Below are positions 1-8,475 of a stretch of 64,000 nucleotides of DNA, one piece after another. Within the stretch, counting starts at the first letter, position 1. Every line of letters starts with the position of its first letter. The notes beneath the pieces are model-generated. The model was not told where the DNA came from. It worked only from the letters and a program-made list of their open reading frames with translations, and did no database searches. This DNA is from Leucobacter sp042726155 (GTDB lineage: Bacteria; Actinomycetota; Actinomycetes; Actinomycetales; Microbacteriaceae), in the NCBI RefSeq assembly GCF_042726155.1, contig NZ_JBHXHV010000002.1, forward strand, positions 62,001-126,000. Reading direction: 5' to 3'. The position numbers and the translations under genes were made by a program.

Positions 1-227
1 GCCGTCGCCGACGTCGCAACGAACATCGACGCGAGCGGGCCCGACAGCACGGCCAGAGCCGCCTCAGACGACGCCGCGAGCCAGAGAACGCGCATCGCGG
101 GGGCCACGCAGACGAGCACGAGCATGACACCCAGGTAGATCGCATAGCCGTGGTCGCCGACGGAACGCGTGCGACGGCCGCTCCAGATCGCGATCGCCGC
201 TCGGACAGATCCGGCGCGAACCGCCAT
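1..227 (-). CDS. Integral membrane protein, partial (probable ABC exporter permease)
   Basis: Only the first 75 or so codons are in the window; the gene runs off the left edge. Translating the minus strand from the ATG at 227 gives a basic N-terminus followed by two hydrophobic stretches (about residues 30-48 and 52-70), typical of a membrane permease. The ATG overlaps the stop codon of the ABC ATPase gene by one base (TGATG), so the two are translationally coupled and the product is most likely the membrane partner of that ATPase. What is exported cannot be told from this fragment. Confidence 0.6.
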   Translation of the reverse strand, partial: MAVRAGSVRAAIAIWSGRRTRSVGDHGYAIYLGVMLVLVCVAPAMRVLWLAASSEAALAVLSGPLASMFVATSAT

Positions 228-856
228 CACGCTGCCTCCCGCAACCACACGGTGTGGCCGTCAAGCCCCGCTTCGATCGCGTCACTGTGGGTGGCAATCA
301 CCACCGTCGCACCGAGGGCTTGGCGGCGCCGCACCGCGGCGATCACGGTGACAATGCGGTCGGCGTCGAGGCGCTGCTCCGGCTCGTCGAGCACAAGCGC
401 GTCGAACGGGCGCGCGAGCACGAGGGCGAGCCCGAAGAGCTGCGTCTGCCCGGACGAGAGCTCGTGAGGAAACCGCGTGGCGAGCGCTTCGAGACCGAGC
501 TCAGCGAGCACCTCCTGCGCGATACGCTCGGCCTCTGGACCCGATTCGGCCCAGGTCGCGGCGACGAGCAGCATGTGGTCGCGCACGGTGAGATCAGGTG
601 CCATGGGAGGCAGGCCAATCATGGCAGCGAGGCTGCGCCTGAATCGCGGATCGGGCGACGCGGGGGCACGCCCACCGACACTCACAGTGCCGCGCGAGGG
701 CTCGCGCATACCGGCGATCAGACGAAGCAGCGTCGACTTTCCCGCGCCGTTCGCACCGCGCACGATCACGGCGTCGCCCGCCTCTGCCCGCAGCGACGTC
801 TCGGCGAGGAGCGTCACCTCGCCCTCTCGCACCGCGGCATGCTCGACCTGGATCAT
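227..856 (-). CDS. ABC transporter ATP-binding protein
   Basis: A 209-residue single-domain ABC ATPase. Visible motifs are Walker A GANGAGKST (residues 34-42), a signature LSSGQ (133-137), Walker B LVLDEPE (154-160) and the switch histidine in IATHSD (about 190). Size and layout resemble CcmA/exporter-type ATPases that pair with a separate permease, here the coupled gene at 1-227. The start at 856 has AAGGA eight bases upstream; an in-frame extension to 991 would run into the phosphatase gene and lacks family similarity. The signature has Ser rather than Gly at its third position. Substrate unknown. Confidence 0.85.
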   Translation of the reverse strand: MIQVEHAAVREGEVTLLAETSLRAEAGDAVIVRGANGAGKSTLLRLIAGMREPSRGTVSVGGRAPASPDPRFRRSLAAMIGLPPMAPDLTVRDHMLLVAATWAESGPEAERIAQEVLAELGLEALATRFPHELSSGQTQLFGLALVLARPFDALVLDEPEQRLDADRIVTVIAAVRRRQALGATVVIATHSDAIEAGLDGHTVWLREAA

Positions 857-906
857 GCGTCCATCCTTGCAAATCCAAGCAGCTCGCGCACAAGTGGAGC
901 TGGTCG

Positions 907-1866
907 CTAGGCGCTGTCGCGCACAGGATCCGCTCCGCGCCCGTCGAGCGCATCGATGTAGCGCAGCACAATCCCCTCGCGAAGCGCCCACGGTGAAATC
1001 GTGAGCGTCTCGACGTCAAACACCTTCATCGCGGTGCGCAGCACGACCGCGCCCGCCATGATCTGGTACCCGCGCTCCGGCGTGATGCCAGGCAGATACT
1101 CGCGCACCGCGCCCGGCATCTCGCGCAGTGAAGGTTCCCACTCGCGCAGACCGACATAGTGCAGCTGCGCGAGGTCACCCGTTACCGGATCGGACGGGCC
1201 GCCGACGAGGCGCGCCAGCGAGCGGATCGTCTTCGACGTGCCGACGACGCGTTTCGGCCGCGGTCGGTCCGCAAACAGCTCCTTGCGCACGCGGGTGAAT
1301 TCTGCCCGCGCATGCGCGCGCAAACGTGACACCGCATCACGCGACGGCGGATCCTCCGCGAGAAAATTGATCGTGGATCGCCCGGCGCCGAGCGGCAGCG
1401 ACACCTGCACATCCGGGTACTCATCGGCACCCTGCGCGATTTCGAACGAGCCCCCGCCGATGTCGAACAGCAGCACCTCGCCGGCCGACCAGCCGAGCCA
1501 CCGGCGCACGGCGAGCATGGTGATGCGGGCTTCGTCTTCGCCGGACAGCACACGAAGCGAGATGCCGGTCTCGTGGGCGACTCGCGCCAGCACTTCTTCG
1601 CCGTTCGCGGCCTCGCGAATGGCGCTGGTCGCTGTCGAGATCAGGTCATCGACGCCGATCTCGCGGGCGGTCTCCGCACACTCCCGGATTGCCTCGACTA
1701 TGCGCTCCACGCCCTCCTGGGCGATGGCGCCGTCGGCGTCGAGATAGCGCATGAGCCGCAGCACCGACCGTTGCGAGTGGAAGGGCACCGGGCTCGCACC
1801 GGGGTGGGCATCGACGACGAGCAGGTGAACGGTGTTTGATCCGACATCGATCACTCCGAGACGCAT
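907..1866 (-). CDS. Ppx/GppA family phosphatase
   Basis: 319 residues of the ASKHA-fold exopolyphosphatase/guanosine pentaphosphatase family. The N-terminus has the phosphate-1 loop DVGSNT (7-12), the conserved acidic GEDEA (109-113) and the phosphate-2 loop DIGGGS (135-140). The length matches the short actinobacterial Ppx form, which lacks the C-terminal HD domain of E. coli Ppx. Expected role: hydrolysis of polyphosphate and/or pppGpp in the cytoplasm. It lies 50 bp upstream of the ABC ATPase on the same strand and could be co-transcribed with it. Polyphosphate versus pppGpp preference cannot be decided from sequence. Confidence 0.88.
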   Translation of the reverse strand: MRLGVIDVGSNTVHLLVVDAHPGASPVPFHSQRSVLRLMRYLDADGAIAQEGVERIVEAIRECAETAREIGVDDLISTATSAIREAANGEEVLARVAHETGISLRVLSGEDEARITMLAVRRWLGWSAGEVLLFDIGGGSFEIAQGADEYPDVQVSLPLGAGRSTINFLAEDPPSRDAVSRLRAHARAEFTRVRKELFADRPRPKRVVGTSKTIRSLARLVGGPSDPVTGDLAQLHYVGLREWEPSLREMPGAVREYLPGITPERGYQIMAGAVVLRTAMKVFDVETLTISPWALREGIVLRYIDALDGRGADPVRDSA

Positions 1867-1936
1867 GCTGCGATTCTAGTGGGATGCGCCCAGCCACATA
1901 TGTCGAGTCAGATCAAGACCACGCCAGCGCGTCAGC

Positions 1937-2143
1937 TCAGTCCGCCGCATCGGGATAAATACTGCGCGTCTCCGTTCGCCGATTACGACCGTTCGACTTG
2001 CGGCCAAACTTGACCACCGGGACCAACTTGGACACGCCGAGCACGACATAGATCAGGGTATTAATCGCTACCACTCCCGCGAATACACCGAACCAATCGG
2101 AGGCCAGCATTTCCTCGGGGAATAGGATTCCGGTCTGCAGCAT
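1937..2143 (-). CDS. Small single-span membrane protein coupled to glycosyltransferase
   Basis: 68 residues: a short N-terminus, one clear hydrophobic segment (about residues 17-39) and a basic C-terminal tail rich in Arg and Lys. Its ATG overlaps the stop of the upstream glycosyltransferase gene (TGATG), so it is translationally coupled. Small membrane partners of this kind often accompany processive family 2 synthases, but I recognise no named family. Inference: an accessory or assembly subunit of the synthase at 2143-3588. Confidence 0.65.
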   Translation of the reverse strand: MLQTGILFPEEMLASDWFGVFAGVVAINTLIYVVLGVSKLVPVVKFGRKSNGRNRRTETRSIYPDAAD

Positions 2144-3588
2144 CAGCGGGTCTCCTGTTCGATAGCGGGGGTACTCGCGGCCTGGTGCTCAACGTGCTTC
2201 CACGTCGGGCGCTGCCCGAGCGAGATCTCGAAGATCCCCTTCAAGAACGCTAGGTTCAGAAAGCAGTCGTACACAAGCTCAGGGAAGACCAGCACGGCGA
2301 GCCCGCGCGCCTGCCAGCCACCGCGCCACACCGTGGCGACGCGCTCGATGGCGAACACGATTCCGATGCCGAGCCAGAACGGGAACCAGACCCAGGTGTC
2401 CATCGACGTCAGCATGAGGAACATCAGCGCGAAATACGCAAACAGCGCGAAGACGCCGTATCCAATCGCGATCTGCTGCGACCAGTACCGAATCGTCTGC
2501 GGGGTCACGCCATAGGCGCCGAGATTCTCAAGGGCTCCGCGCTGCCATCTGAGACGCTGCGCCCACAGCATGCGCCACGTCGGCATGAGTTCGGTCGTGA
2601 CCTGGCACTCCATCGGTGACACCATGAGTCCGCCGAGCGACTTGATCGCGATGGTGAGCTCGTTGTCCTCGGTAAGGGCGAAGGTGTCGTAGACCTCGCC
2701 ACGGTTGCCCGGAATCGAGGTGCCGCGAGCGTTCGCCACCTCGCGGAGCGCAATGGAGCGAAAGACCGTGCCGGTGCCCGTAAGCACGAAGACACGGCCA
2801 TCACGACGGTGGATCTCGCGCTGGTACCTGAAGTACTCGTTGCGCTGGAACTGTCCGAGCATTCCGTGGCCGGGCTCGCCCTGGAAGAGGCCGCCAACGG
2901 CCATGAGCGCGCGATCGTTCGTGAATCGTTGGACGGCTGTTTCGAGGAACCGCTCGCTCAATTGCGTGTCAGCGTCCATCACCAGCACGCTGTCGTTGTC
3001 CCCCATGCCCGGCAGCTCGCGCGCGAGTACCTGGTTGAGGGCGCCGCCCTTCTTGTGAGTGTTGCCCTCGGTTTCGAAGACCTCGGCGCCGAGCCGCCTC
3101 GCGACGGCGACCGTGCCGTCGGTGCAGTTATCGGCGACCACGATCACACGATCGGGTAGACGGCTCTGCTGCTCGAGCGATTCGAGGGTTGCGGGAAGCG
3201 ACGCCTCCTCGTTGTGCGCTGGAATAACCACGGTGATCGTGACCTCTCCAGCGAATTCGCCGCGCGAACGCGCCATGATCGCCTTCGGCGCGAGCGCGCG
3301 CTTTGCCACTTCGAGCGGCGTACGGCGATAACGCCGAGATACCATTCGCTCGGTAACGACGACGAGGAGCACAAAAATCAGTGCGGTGATCAAAGCAGTC
3401 AACAGCACACGCGGTTCGGGCATTTCAGCGTCGTACATCACCGTCCAGGCGCCTGCGAGGGTGAGCTTATTGGGCTGCCAGAACGATTCGGTCTGTGAGA
3501 GATCGACCCCCCACACAAGCACCGCGACTCCGACAAGCACGATCACAACGACCAGCAAGCCCACAAAGCGCTGGAAAAATCCCCGCAC
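2143..3588 (-). CDS. Processive membrane glycosyltransferase, family 2
   Basis: 481 residues. Two N-terminal membrane segments (about 9-27 and 61-79) precede a GT2 domain with TVVIPAHNEE (119-128), the metal-binding DADT (205-208), the TEDNE acidic motif (306-310) and QRLRW (344-348, the QxxRW motif of processive synthases). Two or three membrane segments follow (about 371-395, 402-417, 428-447). This is the cellulose/hyaluronan synthase-like architecture, so the enzyme probably polymerises and extrudes a beta-linked polysaccharide from a UDP-sugar. I place the start at GTG 3588, five bases after AAGGAGG; the upstream in-frame GTG at 3603 would put that Shine-Dalgarno inside the gene. Polymer identity unknown. 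Confidence 0.85.
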   Translation of the reverse strand: MRGFFQRFVGLLVVVIVLVGVAVLVWGVDLSQTESFWQPNKLTLAGAWTVMYDAEMPEPRVLLTALITALIFVLLVVVTERMVSRRYRRTPLEVAKRALAPKAIMARSRGEFAGEVTITVVIPAHNEEASLPATLESLEQQSRLPDRVIVVADNCTDGTVAVARRLGAEVFETEGNTHKKGGALNQVLARELPGMGDNDSVLVMDADTQLSERFLETAVQRFTNDRALMAVGGLFQGEPGHGMLGQFQRNEYFRYQREIHRRDGRVFVLTGTGTVFRSIALREVANARGTSIPGNRGEVYDTFALTEDNELTIAIKSLGGLMVSPMECQVTTELMPTWRMLWAQRLRWQRGALENLGAYGVTPQTIRYWSQQIAIGYGVFALFAYFALMFLMLTSMDTWVWFPFWLGIGIVFAIERVATVWRGGWQARGLAVLVFPELVYDCFLNLAFLKGIFEISLGQRPTWKHVEHQAASTPAIEQETR

Positions 3589-3771
3589 TGTATCCTCCTT
3601 CACTCCCCCGAGCGATGGCTACATTCTCCGATTGACCCGAGTGTAGACCGCGGCTCTGAGCGGGGGCCACCCGCTCCCAAATGTCTCAAAATGTGCTATT
3701 GCAGCTTTGCCTGGCGGGATTTTCGCACTCGTGCAACCGCTGCTGCTGAGCTCTGCCGCTACGCTGGCCGC
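3589..3771. promoter_or_regulatory. Divergent intergenic region, GT2 / GntR
   Basis: About 180 bp separate the minus-strand glycosyltransferase from the plus-strand GntR gene and should hold both promoters. It includes the AAGGAGG ribosome-binding site of the glycosyltransferase (near 3594-3600). I cannot assign a convincing -35/-10 pair. The GntR start has no obvious Shine-Dalgarno, which suggests a leaderless or short-leader transcript. Confidence 0.4.
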
Positions 3772-4158
3772 ATGAGTGACGCCGCTGCTGACCCCTTCAT
3801 GATTGACGCCGGATCATCAGAACCGCCCTACCGTCAACTACACGACGGCGTCGTGCGCGCGATCACCGACGGTCGGCTCCTGCCCGGTGAAAAATTGCCC
3901 ACTGTGCGCGGTCTCGCCGAGCGCCTCGGGCTCGCGGCAAACACGGTTGCCTCTGCATACCGGGCGCTCGAGTCGAGCGGCATCATCGAGGGTCGAGGGC
4001 GATCCGGCACGTTCGTGTCGCTCGGCGAAGATCCCGTTGCGGCCGCCGCGCGCGGCATCGTGATTGACGCCGTCGAACGCTTGCGCGGCCTCGGCGTCAC
4101 CGGCGACCGTGCCGTGCAGCTGTTTACTGACGCTGTTCGCGGCTCGCGCGGAGACTAA
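3772..4158 (+). CDS. GntR family transcriptional regulator (YtrA-like)
   Basis: 128 residues. An N-terminal GntR winged helix-turn-helix (about residues 15-82: PPYRQLHDGVV, PTVRGLAERL, NTVASAYRALE, GIIEGRGRSGTFV) is followed by a short helical tail of about 45 residues. This length is typical of the YtrA subfamily, whose members usually repress neighbouring ABC transporter or cell-envelope genes. It lies between two processive glycosyltransferases read the other way, so it is the natural candidate regulator of this locus (inference). The ATG at 3772 begins the conserved part. Confidence 0.85.
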   Translation: MSDAAADPFMIDAGSSEPPYRQLHDGVVRAITDGRLLPGEKLPTVRGLAERLGLAANTVASAYRALESSGIIEGRGRSGTFVSLGEDPVAAAARGIVIDAVERLRGLGVTGDRAVQLFTDAVRGSRGD

Positions 4159-4167
4159 CGTCGCGCG

Positions 4168-6582
4168 CTACTTGCGATACCAGTCGTCCGAGTGCGCCAC
4201 TTCCGGCGGCGCCGCAATTACGGGTGTTTCGCGCGTACGGGGTGAGGAACTCGATCCAGCGCCCGCTCCCAGCTCCGATACCGCCGCGACCTCCGTGCGG
4301 ACTCCCCCGAGCCGACGCCGTCGATCGCTTGAACGCACGAGGTCGCGGCGCAGCCGCCGATCGCCGTGGTAGAGAATCGCTTGCCAGTTCACTTCGGCGT
4401 CAGGGTCGACGAGGCTCTTACGCGCGGCCTTCGGCGGCTTCGGCACGACGTAGAGCCAGCCGACGATGCCGAGCACTGCGTCGGTGATCGCGGCGCGCAG
4501 TCCGATGTAAGAAATCGCCGCCCAGGTCGCCATGACGGCATTGAACCCGGCGAACACGAAGTTGCCCCAATTACCCACGTTGAAATCGCGGTATGCGGTA
4601 AACACCGAGAACGCAATGATCACGAACGGCAAGATCACGTAGATAGCCGGTGACGCAGTGCGCCCCGTGACCTTCGGGGTGCGAGCGAACGGAATCTTCT
4701 CTCCGGTCACACCCTGCTGCATGGATTTCAGCACGCCCGCGAGATTCACGGGGAGCAGCACCAGGTTGAAGCCGTAGATCCGGAAAATGTCGCTGGCGCG
4801 GTGGCCGCTCGCGCGCAGATCGAGCGCCTGCGAGATAAAGTACGGCAGCGCCGCGACCACCACGAGCGGGCTCAGCAGGCGCGAGTCGAACGGGAAGAAC
4901 AGCAGGAATATGAGCCCGAAACTCGCCCATGCCAGTGACGACATATAGTTCGTGCGCAGCATCTTTTCGGAGAGCCTCACGCGCGCCGGTGTGCCCTTGC
5001 GGATGCGGATCATCTCGAACAACTTCGGCATGATCAACAGGCCACCGTTCGCCCAGCGGCGTCGCTGCACGATCAACGAGCCGAAGTCGGGCGGTGTCGC
5101 ACTGTAGCTCAGGCGCTCGGGATAGTTCTCAAGCGCCCAACCGTGCGCACCGAGGTCGATGCTCGACTCGGTATCTTCGATGACCGTCCGGTCTTGCACG
5201 TACGTCGTGATCTCAAACCCGCCCACCGTTTCGGTGACGGCGATGTCGGCGAGCGCCGCTTTACGGATCACCGCGTTCGCCCCGACCCAGAATGTGGCGT
5301 TGAAATAGGTCAGCCCCTGATGCTGAATGTGTTGCAGATCGGTTGTGGCGCCGGCGATTCGCTCAATACGGGTTGGAGCGCCACGGAATGACGAGTACGG
5401 CGTCTGTGTCACCGCGACGCGCTCGTTTTCTGGCTGCTCGAGCAAATAGACGAGCCGCACACAGTAATCCCGCAGCAGCTGCGAGTCTGCGTCGAGTGTG
5501 AGCAGGTAACGGCTGTCGGGTACGACGAGATCGGGGGCATGGTCGTCTCGTTCGCGGAGTGGCTCGAGGAGCTGCTCCCCCGTTTCGTTCGACACGCGAT
5601 AGCGACCGCCCATCAACGAAATGTACGAGTTCAAGTTCATCGCCTTGTTAGGCTCCTGCGAGAGCGACGCGTACTGCTTCCGCTCGAACGATGTCAGCTC
5701 GGCGCTGAAGATCCACACGAGCCGCCGGTAGAGCTGTTCGAGTCGCTCGCGGTCGGGTGATCCTCCCTGCTCGAAGGCAGCCTGGAGCGCCAACCGCGTG
5801 AGGCGCAGGTCGTTCGAAAGCCCGAGAACCACCTGCTCGGCGAAGAACTCCGCCATGTGATCCTCGACCACTTCTGCGGCCGCGAATTCGTCGAGCCAGC
5901 TCGCCGCGGCGGCGTAGGCGTCGGCCGCCCGCTTCGCGTCGGCTCCCCCGGGAACCTCAGGCGTTTCTTGCTGGAACACCCGCATTGCTTCGCGGGCCAG
6001 CTCCAGGGGATTCGCGAGCGCCTCTGAAATCTCGCCGAGTAGCCCGCGCGTTCGATTGAGCCGGGCGAGCGCGTCCTCGTTCAGGCTGACCTCGTTGTCG
6101 TCAATGAGCAGCACGACACGCACTGCCGGAAACTCTTGCAACGCGGCCGACCACAGGGTGTAGCGCACCACCTCGGGTTCCTCGTCGTAGCTCGGGATCA
6201 GCACCGTGACGTCTGAATCGGACTCCGCGAAGTGCTCGTCGATGAGCGCACGCTCAACGCGTCGGTGCTCCCGAAACCTGACGAGCGCGCCATAGCGCGC
6301 CGTGAGGTACATGAGCGCTGAAAACGTCAGGGCGGTGACCGTGATCCCGTACACCCACGTCTGCAGATGGAAAACGAACGACTCCGTCGGCCCCTCGATG
6401 ACCATGCGCACAATGGTCGTGATCATGTAGCTGAACCAGGCCACCACGGTGATCACCATCGCGGCACGCGCCCAAATCACTGCACCGCCGCTCGGCCGCG
6501 AGTGCATGATCGCGAGCGGCTCGGACCGTCGCTCGGCGCCCCATTGTCGGCGCCGCGACGGCACCGTTGTTTCGTCAGCCAC
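4168..6582 (-). CDS. Large GT2 family glycosyltransferase with internal insertion
   Basis: 804 residues. Two N-terminal membrane segments (about 35-61 and 75-96), then a GT2 domain beginning TVLIPSYDEE (126-135) and LLIDDNEV (158-165). The catalytic motifs continue only at LDADSQ (363-368), IEDTES (468-473) and QRRRW (506-510). The roughly 190 residues in between are mostly alpha-helical, acidic and not part of the usual GT2 fold. Four or more C-terminal membrane segments follow, then a Ser/Arg-rich cytoplasmic tail. The start is GTG 6582, with a GGGGG ribosome-binding site five bases upstream lying in a hairpin loop. Probably a second polysaccharide synthase working with the one at 2143-3588; the product is unknown. 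Confidence 0.82.
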   Translation of the reverse strand: MADETTVPSRRRQWGAERRSEPLAIMHSRPSGGAVIWARAAMVITVVAWFSYMITTIVRMVIEGPTESFVFHLQTWVYGITVTALTFSALMYLTARYGALVRFREHRRVERALIDEHFAESDSDVTVLIPSYDEEPEVVRYTLWSAALQEFPAVRVVLLIDDNEVSLNEDALARLNRTRGLLGEISEALANPLELAREAMRVFQQETPEVPGGADAKRAADAYAAAASWLDEFAAAEVVEDHMAEFFAEQVVLGLSNDLRLTRLALQAAFEQGGSPDRERLEQLYRRLVWIFSAELTSFERKQYASLSQEPNKAMNLNSYISLMGGRYRVSNETGEQLLEPLRERDDHAPDLVVPDSRYLLTLDADSQLLRDYCVRLVYLLEQPENERVAVTQTPYSSFRGAPTRIERIAGATTDLQHIQHQGLTYFNATFWVGANAVIRKAALADIAVTETVGGFEITTYVQDRTVIEDTESSIDLGAHGWALENYPERLSYSATPPDFGSLIVQRRRWANGGLLIMPKLFEMIRIRKGTPARVRLSEKMLRTNYMSSLAWASFGLIFLLFFPFDSRLLSPLVVVAALPYFISQALDLRASGHRASDIFRIYGFNLVLLPVNLAGVLKSMQQGVTGEKIPFARTPKVTGRTASPAIYVILPFVIIAFSVFTAYRDFNVGNWGNFVFAGFNAVMATWAAISYIGLRAAITDAVLGIVGWLYVVPKPPKAARKSLVDPDAEVNWQAILYHGDRRLRRDLVRSSDRRRRLGGVRTEVAAVSELGAGAGSSSSPRTRETPVIAAPPEVAHSDDWYRK

Positions 6583-6598
6583 TCAAACCCCCGTTTGA
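6583..6598 (-). promoter_or_regulatory. Hairpin presenting the ribosome-binding site of the large GT2 gene
   Basis: Perfect inverted repeat TCAAAC / GTTTGA with a four-base loop. On the mRNA (minus strand) the loop reads GGGG, which is the only Shine-Dalgarno-like sequence before the GTG at 6582. The stem ends next to the start codon. This could tune translation initiation; no ligand or protein is implied. Confidence 0.45.
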
Positions 6599-6800
6599 AC
6601 CCTTGAGCCCGCGCACCGATCCCGTCGCGACTGAGCGCGGCATTCGAGGTTCGCCTTGCGGGTGAATCTTCCCGAATCAGCCGCAACATCGTGGCGAACG
6701 CTAGGAAGGCGTGTGATTGCTCGTATAGCATAGCGAACGGACGAAACCGGATCAGGTGGGGACCCGGACCCTTGCGGCGAGGGTGGGGCAAGGGGCTGTA
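6599..6800. promoter_or_regulatory. Divergent intergenic region, large GT2 / GH18
   Basis: About 200 bp between the divergently read glycosyltransferase and GH18 genes, expected to carry both promoters. It contains an AT-richer stretch near 6715-6732 (TATAGC-like -10 candidate for the plus strand). No palindromic operator stands out. Shared divergent control of the synthase and the exported hydrolase would fit a common pathway. Confidence 0.35.
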
Positions 6801-8474
6801 ATGGCAAAGTGGTATCCGGGCAGAAGACTGTCCTGGGCGCGTCTTAGCGTCGTAATCGTAGTGATCGCTGCGCTCGTGGGCGGCGGCATATACGCGTGGT
6901 CGCGAGCGCAAGACGTGCAGGTGGCATCAGAACGCACGCCGTGGTTTGACGCGTACGTCGACGTCACCGCAACACCGTCGTTTCCGTTCGAATCGCCGGG
7001 CGAGGAGGGCCAGCGCAACGTTGTGCTGTCGTTCGTCGTCGCCGCACCCGATGACGCCTGCAGTCCATCGTGGGGCGGGTATTACGATCTCGACGAGGCT
7101 GAACAATCGCTCGATCTGGATCGACGGCTGCAGCGACTTCGCGATCTCGGCGGCTCTGCAATGGTCTCATTCGGGGGCCAGGCGAATCACGATGTTGCGT
7201 TCGAGTGCACGGATCAGGATCAGCTGGTCGACGCATATGCCAGAGTGATCGATCGCTATGATCTGGCCAGCATCGACATGGACATCGAGGGCGCGTTCCT
7301 CGCCGACACAGATGGCATCGCCCGTCAGGCCAAGGCGATTCGCGCGGTGCAAGACGCACAGATCGATAGCGCCGACGGACTCGACGTCTGGCTGACCTTG
7401 CCGGTCGCGCCAGACGGGCTGACGTTCGAGGGCCTGCAGGCGATCCGCACGTATCTGCGAGCCGGGGTCGATCTCGCGGGCGTCAACGTGATGACGATGA
7501 ACTACAACTCGGCGAAGGAGCGCGAGTTCTATCCCGCGGTCGAGAGCAGTCTTGAAGCGACGCACGCCCAGCTGCGATCCCTGTACCAAGAAATCGGCGC
7601 GCCGATCGGTGATGCAACCGCGTGGAGCCGCGTCTCGGCGACACCGATGATCGGGCAGAACGACACCCGTAATGACCGCTTCACGCTCGCCGACGCCGCA
7701 CAACTCTCGGCGTACGCCGACGAGCGAGGCATGGCCCGCATGTCGATGTGGTCACTCAACCGCGATCAGGAGTGTGACGCGAACTGGCCCGATCCGAAAC
7801 GGGTGTCTGACTCATGCAGCGGTGTCGTGCAAGAGAGGGGCGACTTTTCGAAGACGCTTCGCAAGCACCGCGGCGGCGCGATCTCGCAGGTCGCTGAATC
7901 AGTGGACGATGCTGTCACCGTGGATGGCGATGGCCAGATCGCGACTGCCGAAGATGACCCCGACACGAGCCCCTACCCGGTCTGGTCGGAGACAACGTCA
8001 TACCCGGCTGACACTAAGGTCGTGTGGCATCGAAACGTCTACGAGGCGAAGTGGTGGACGGAGGGCGACCAGCCGGATCAGGCTGCCGAAAGCGGTGCCC
8101 AGCCGTGGCGCTTGCTCGGACCGGTGCTGCCGGGCGAGAAGCCAATCGAACGCCCGAAACTGCCGCGGGACGCTTACGACGATTGGAGCGCGACGAAGGA
8201 GTATCGCCGCGGCGAACGCGTCGTGTTCGACGGCGACGGTTACGAGGCCAAGTGGTACTCGCGCGGTGACAGCCCGGACGCTGCGCTCGTGCAACCGCAG
8301 GACTCGCCGTGGCGCGTGCTCACCGACGCCGAGATCGCGAAGGTGCTGGGTTCAACGAACGACGCCGCGACTGGCGCAAATGGGGCTGGCGCGGGTGCTG
8401 GTGCTGGTGCTGGTGCTGGGGCTGGCGCTGGTGCGGGCGCAGGCGGCGAACCGGCAGCCGACGCAGGCGCGTAG
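6801..8474 (+). CDS. Secreted or membrane-anchored GH18 family protein with two chitin-binding-type modules
   Basis: 557 residues. A basic N-terminus and one hydrophobic helix (about 15-32) form a signal anchor. The GH18 TIM barrel spans about 44-345, with the SxGG-type motif SFGG (123-126) and the catalytic DxDxE as DMDIE (159-163), so the acid residue Glu163 is present. Two CBM5/12-like modules follow (about 393-440 and 459-506), each with the hallmark AKWW/AKWY then GD or RGD pattern. The tail (about 529-549) is a Gly-Ala repeat encoded by a GCTGGT-type hexamer tract. ATG 6801 has AGGGG six bases upstream and is preferred over an upstream in-frame start. It probably cleaves or binds a GlcNAc-containing polymer outside the membrane, possibly the product of the neighbouring synthases (inference). 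It converges with the helicase gene with a one-base gap. Confidence 0.85.
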   Translation: MAKWYPGRRLSWARLSVVIVVIAALVGGGIYAWSRAQDVQVASERTPWFDAYVDVTATPSFPFESPGEEGQRNVVLSFVVAAPDDACSPSWGGYYDLDEAEQSLDLDRRLQRLRDLGGSAMVSFGGQANHDVAFECTDQDQLVDAYARVIDRYDLASIDMDIEGAFLADTDGIARQAKAIRAVQDAQIDSADGLDVWLTLPVAPDGLTFEGLQAIRTYLRAGVDLAGVNVMTMNYNSAKEREFYPAVESSLEATHAQLRSLYQEIGAPIGDATAWSRVSATPMIGQNDTRNDRFTLADAAQLSAYADERGMARMSMWSLNRDQECDANWPDPKRVSDSCSGVVQERGDFSKTLRKHRGGAISQVAESVDDAVTVDGDGQIATAEDDPDTSPYPVWSETTSYPADTKVVWHRNVYEAKWWTEGDQPDQAAESGAQPWRLLGPVLPGEKPIERPKLPRDAYDDWSATKEYRRGERVVFDGDGYEAKWYSRGDSPDAALVQPQDSPWRVLTDAEIAKVLGSTNDAATGANGAGAGAGAGAGAGAGAGAGAGGEPAADAGA

Positions 8475-8475
8475 T

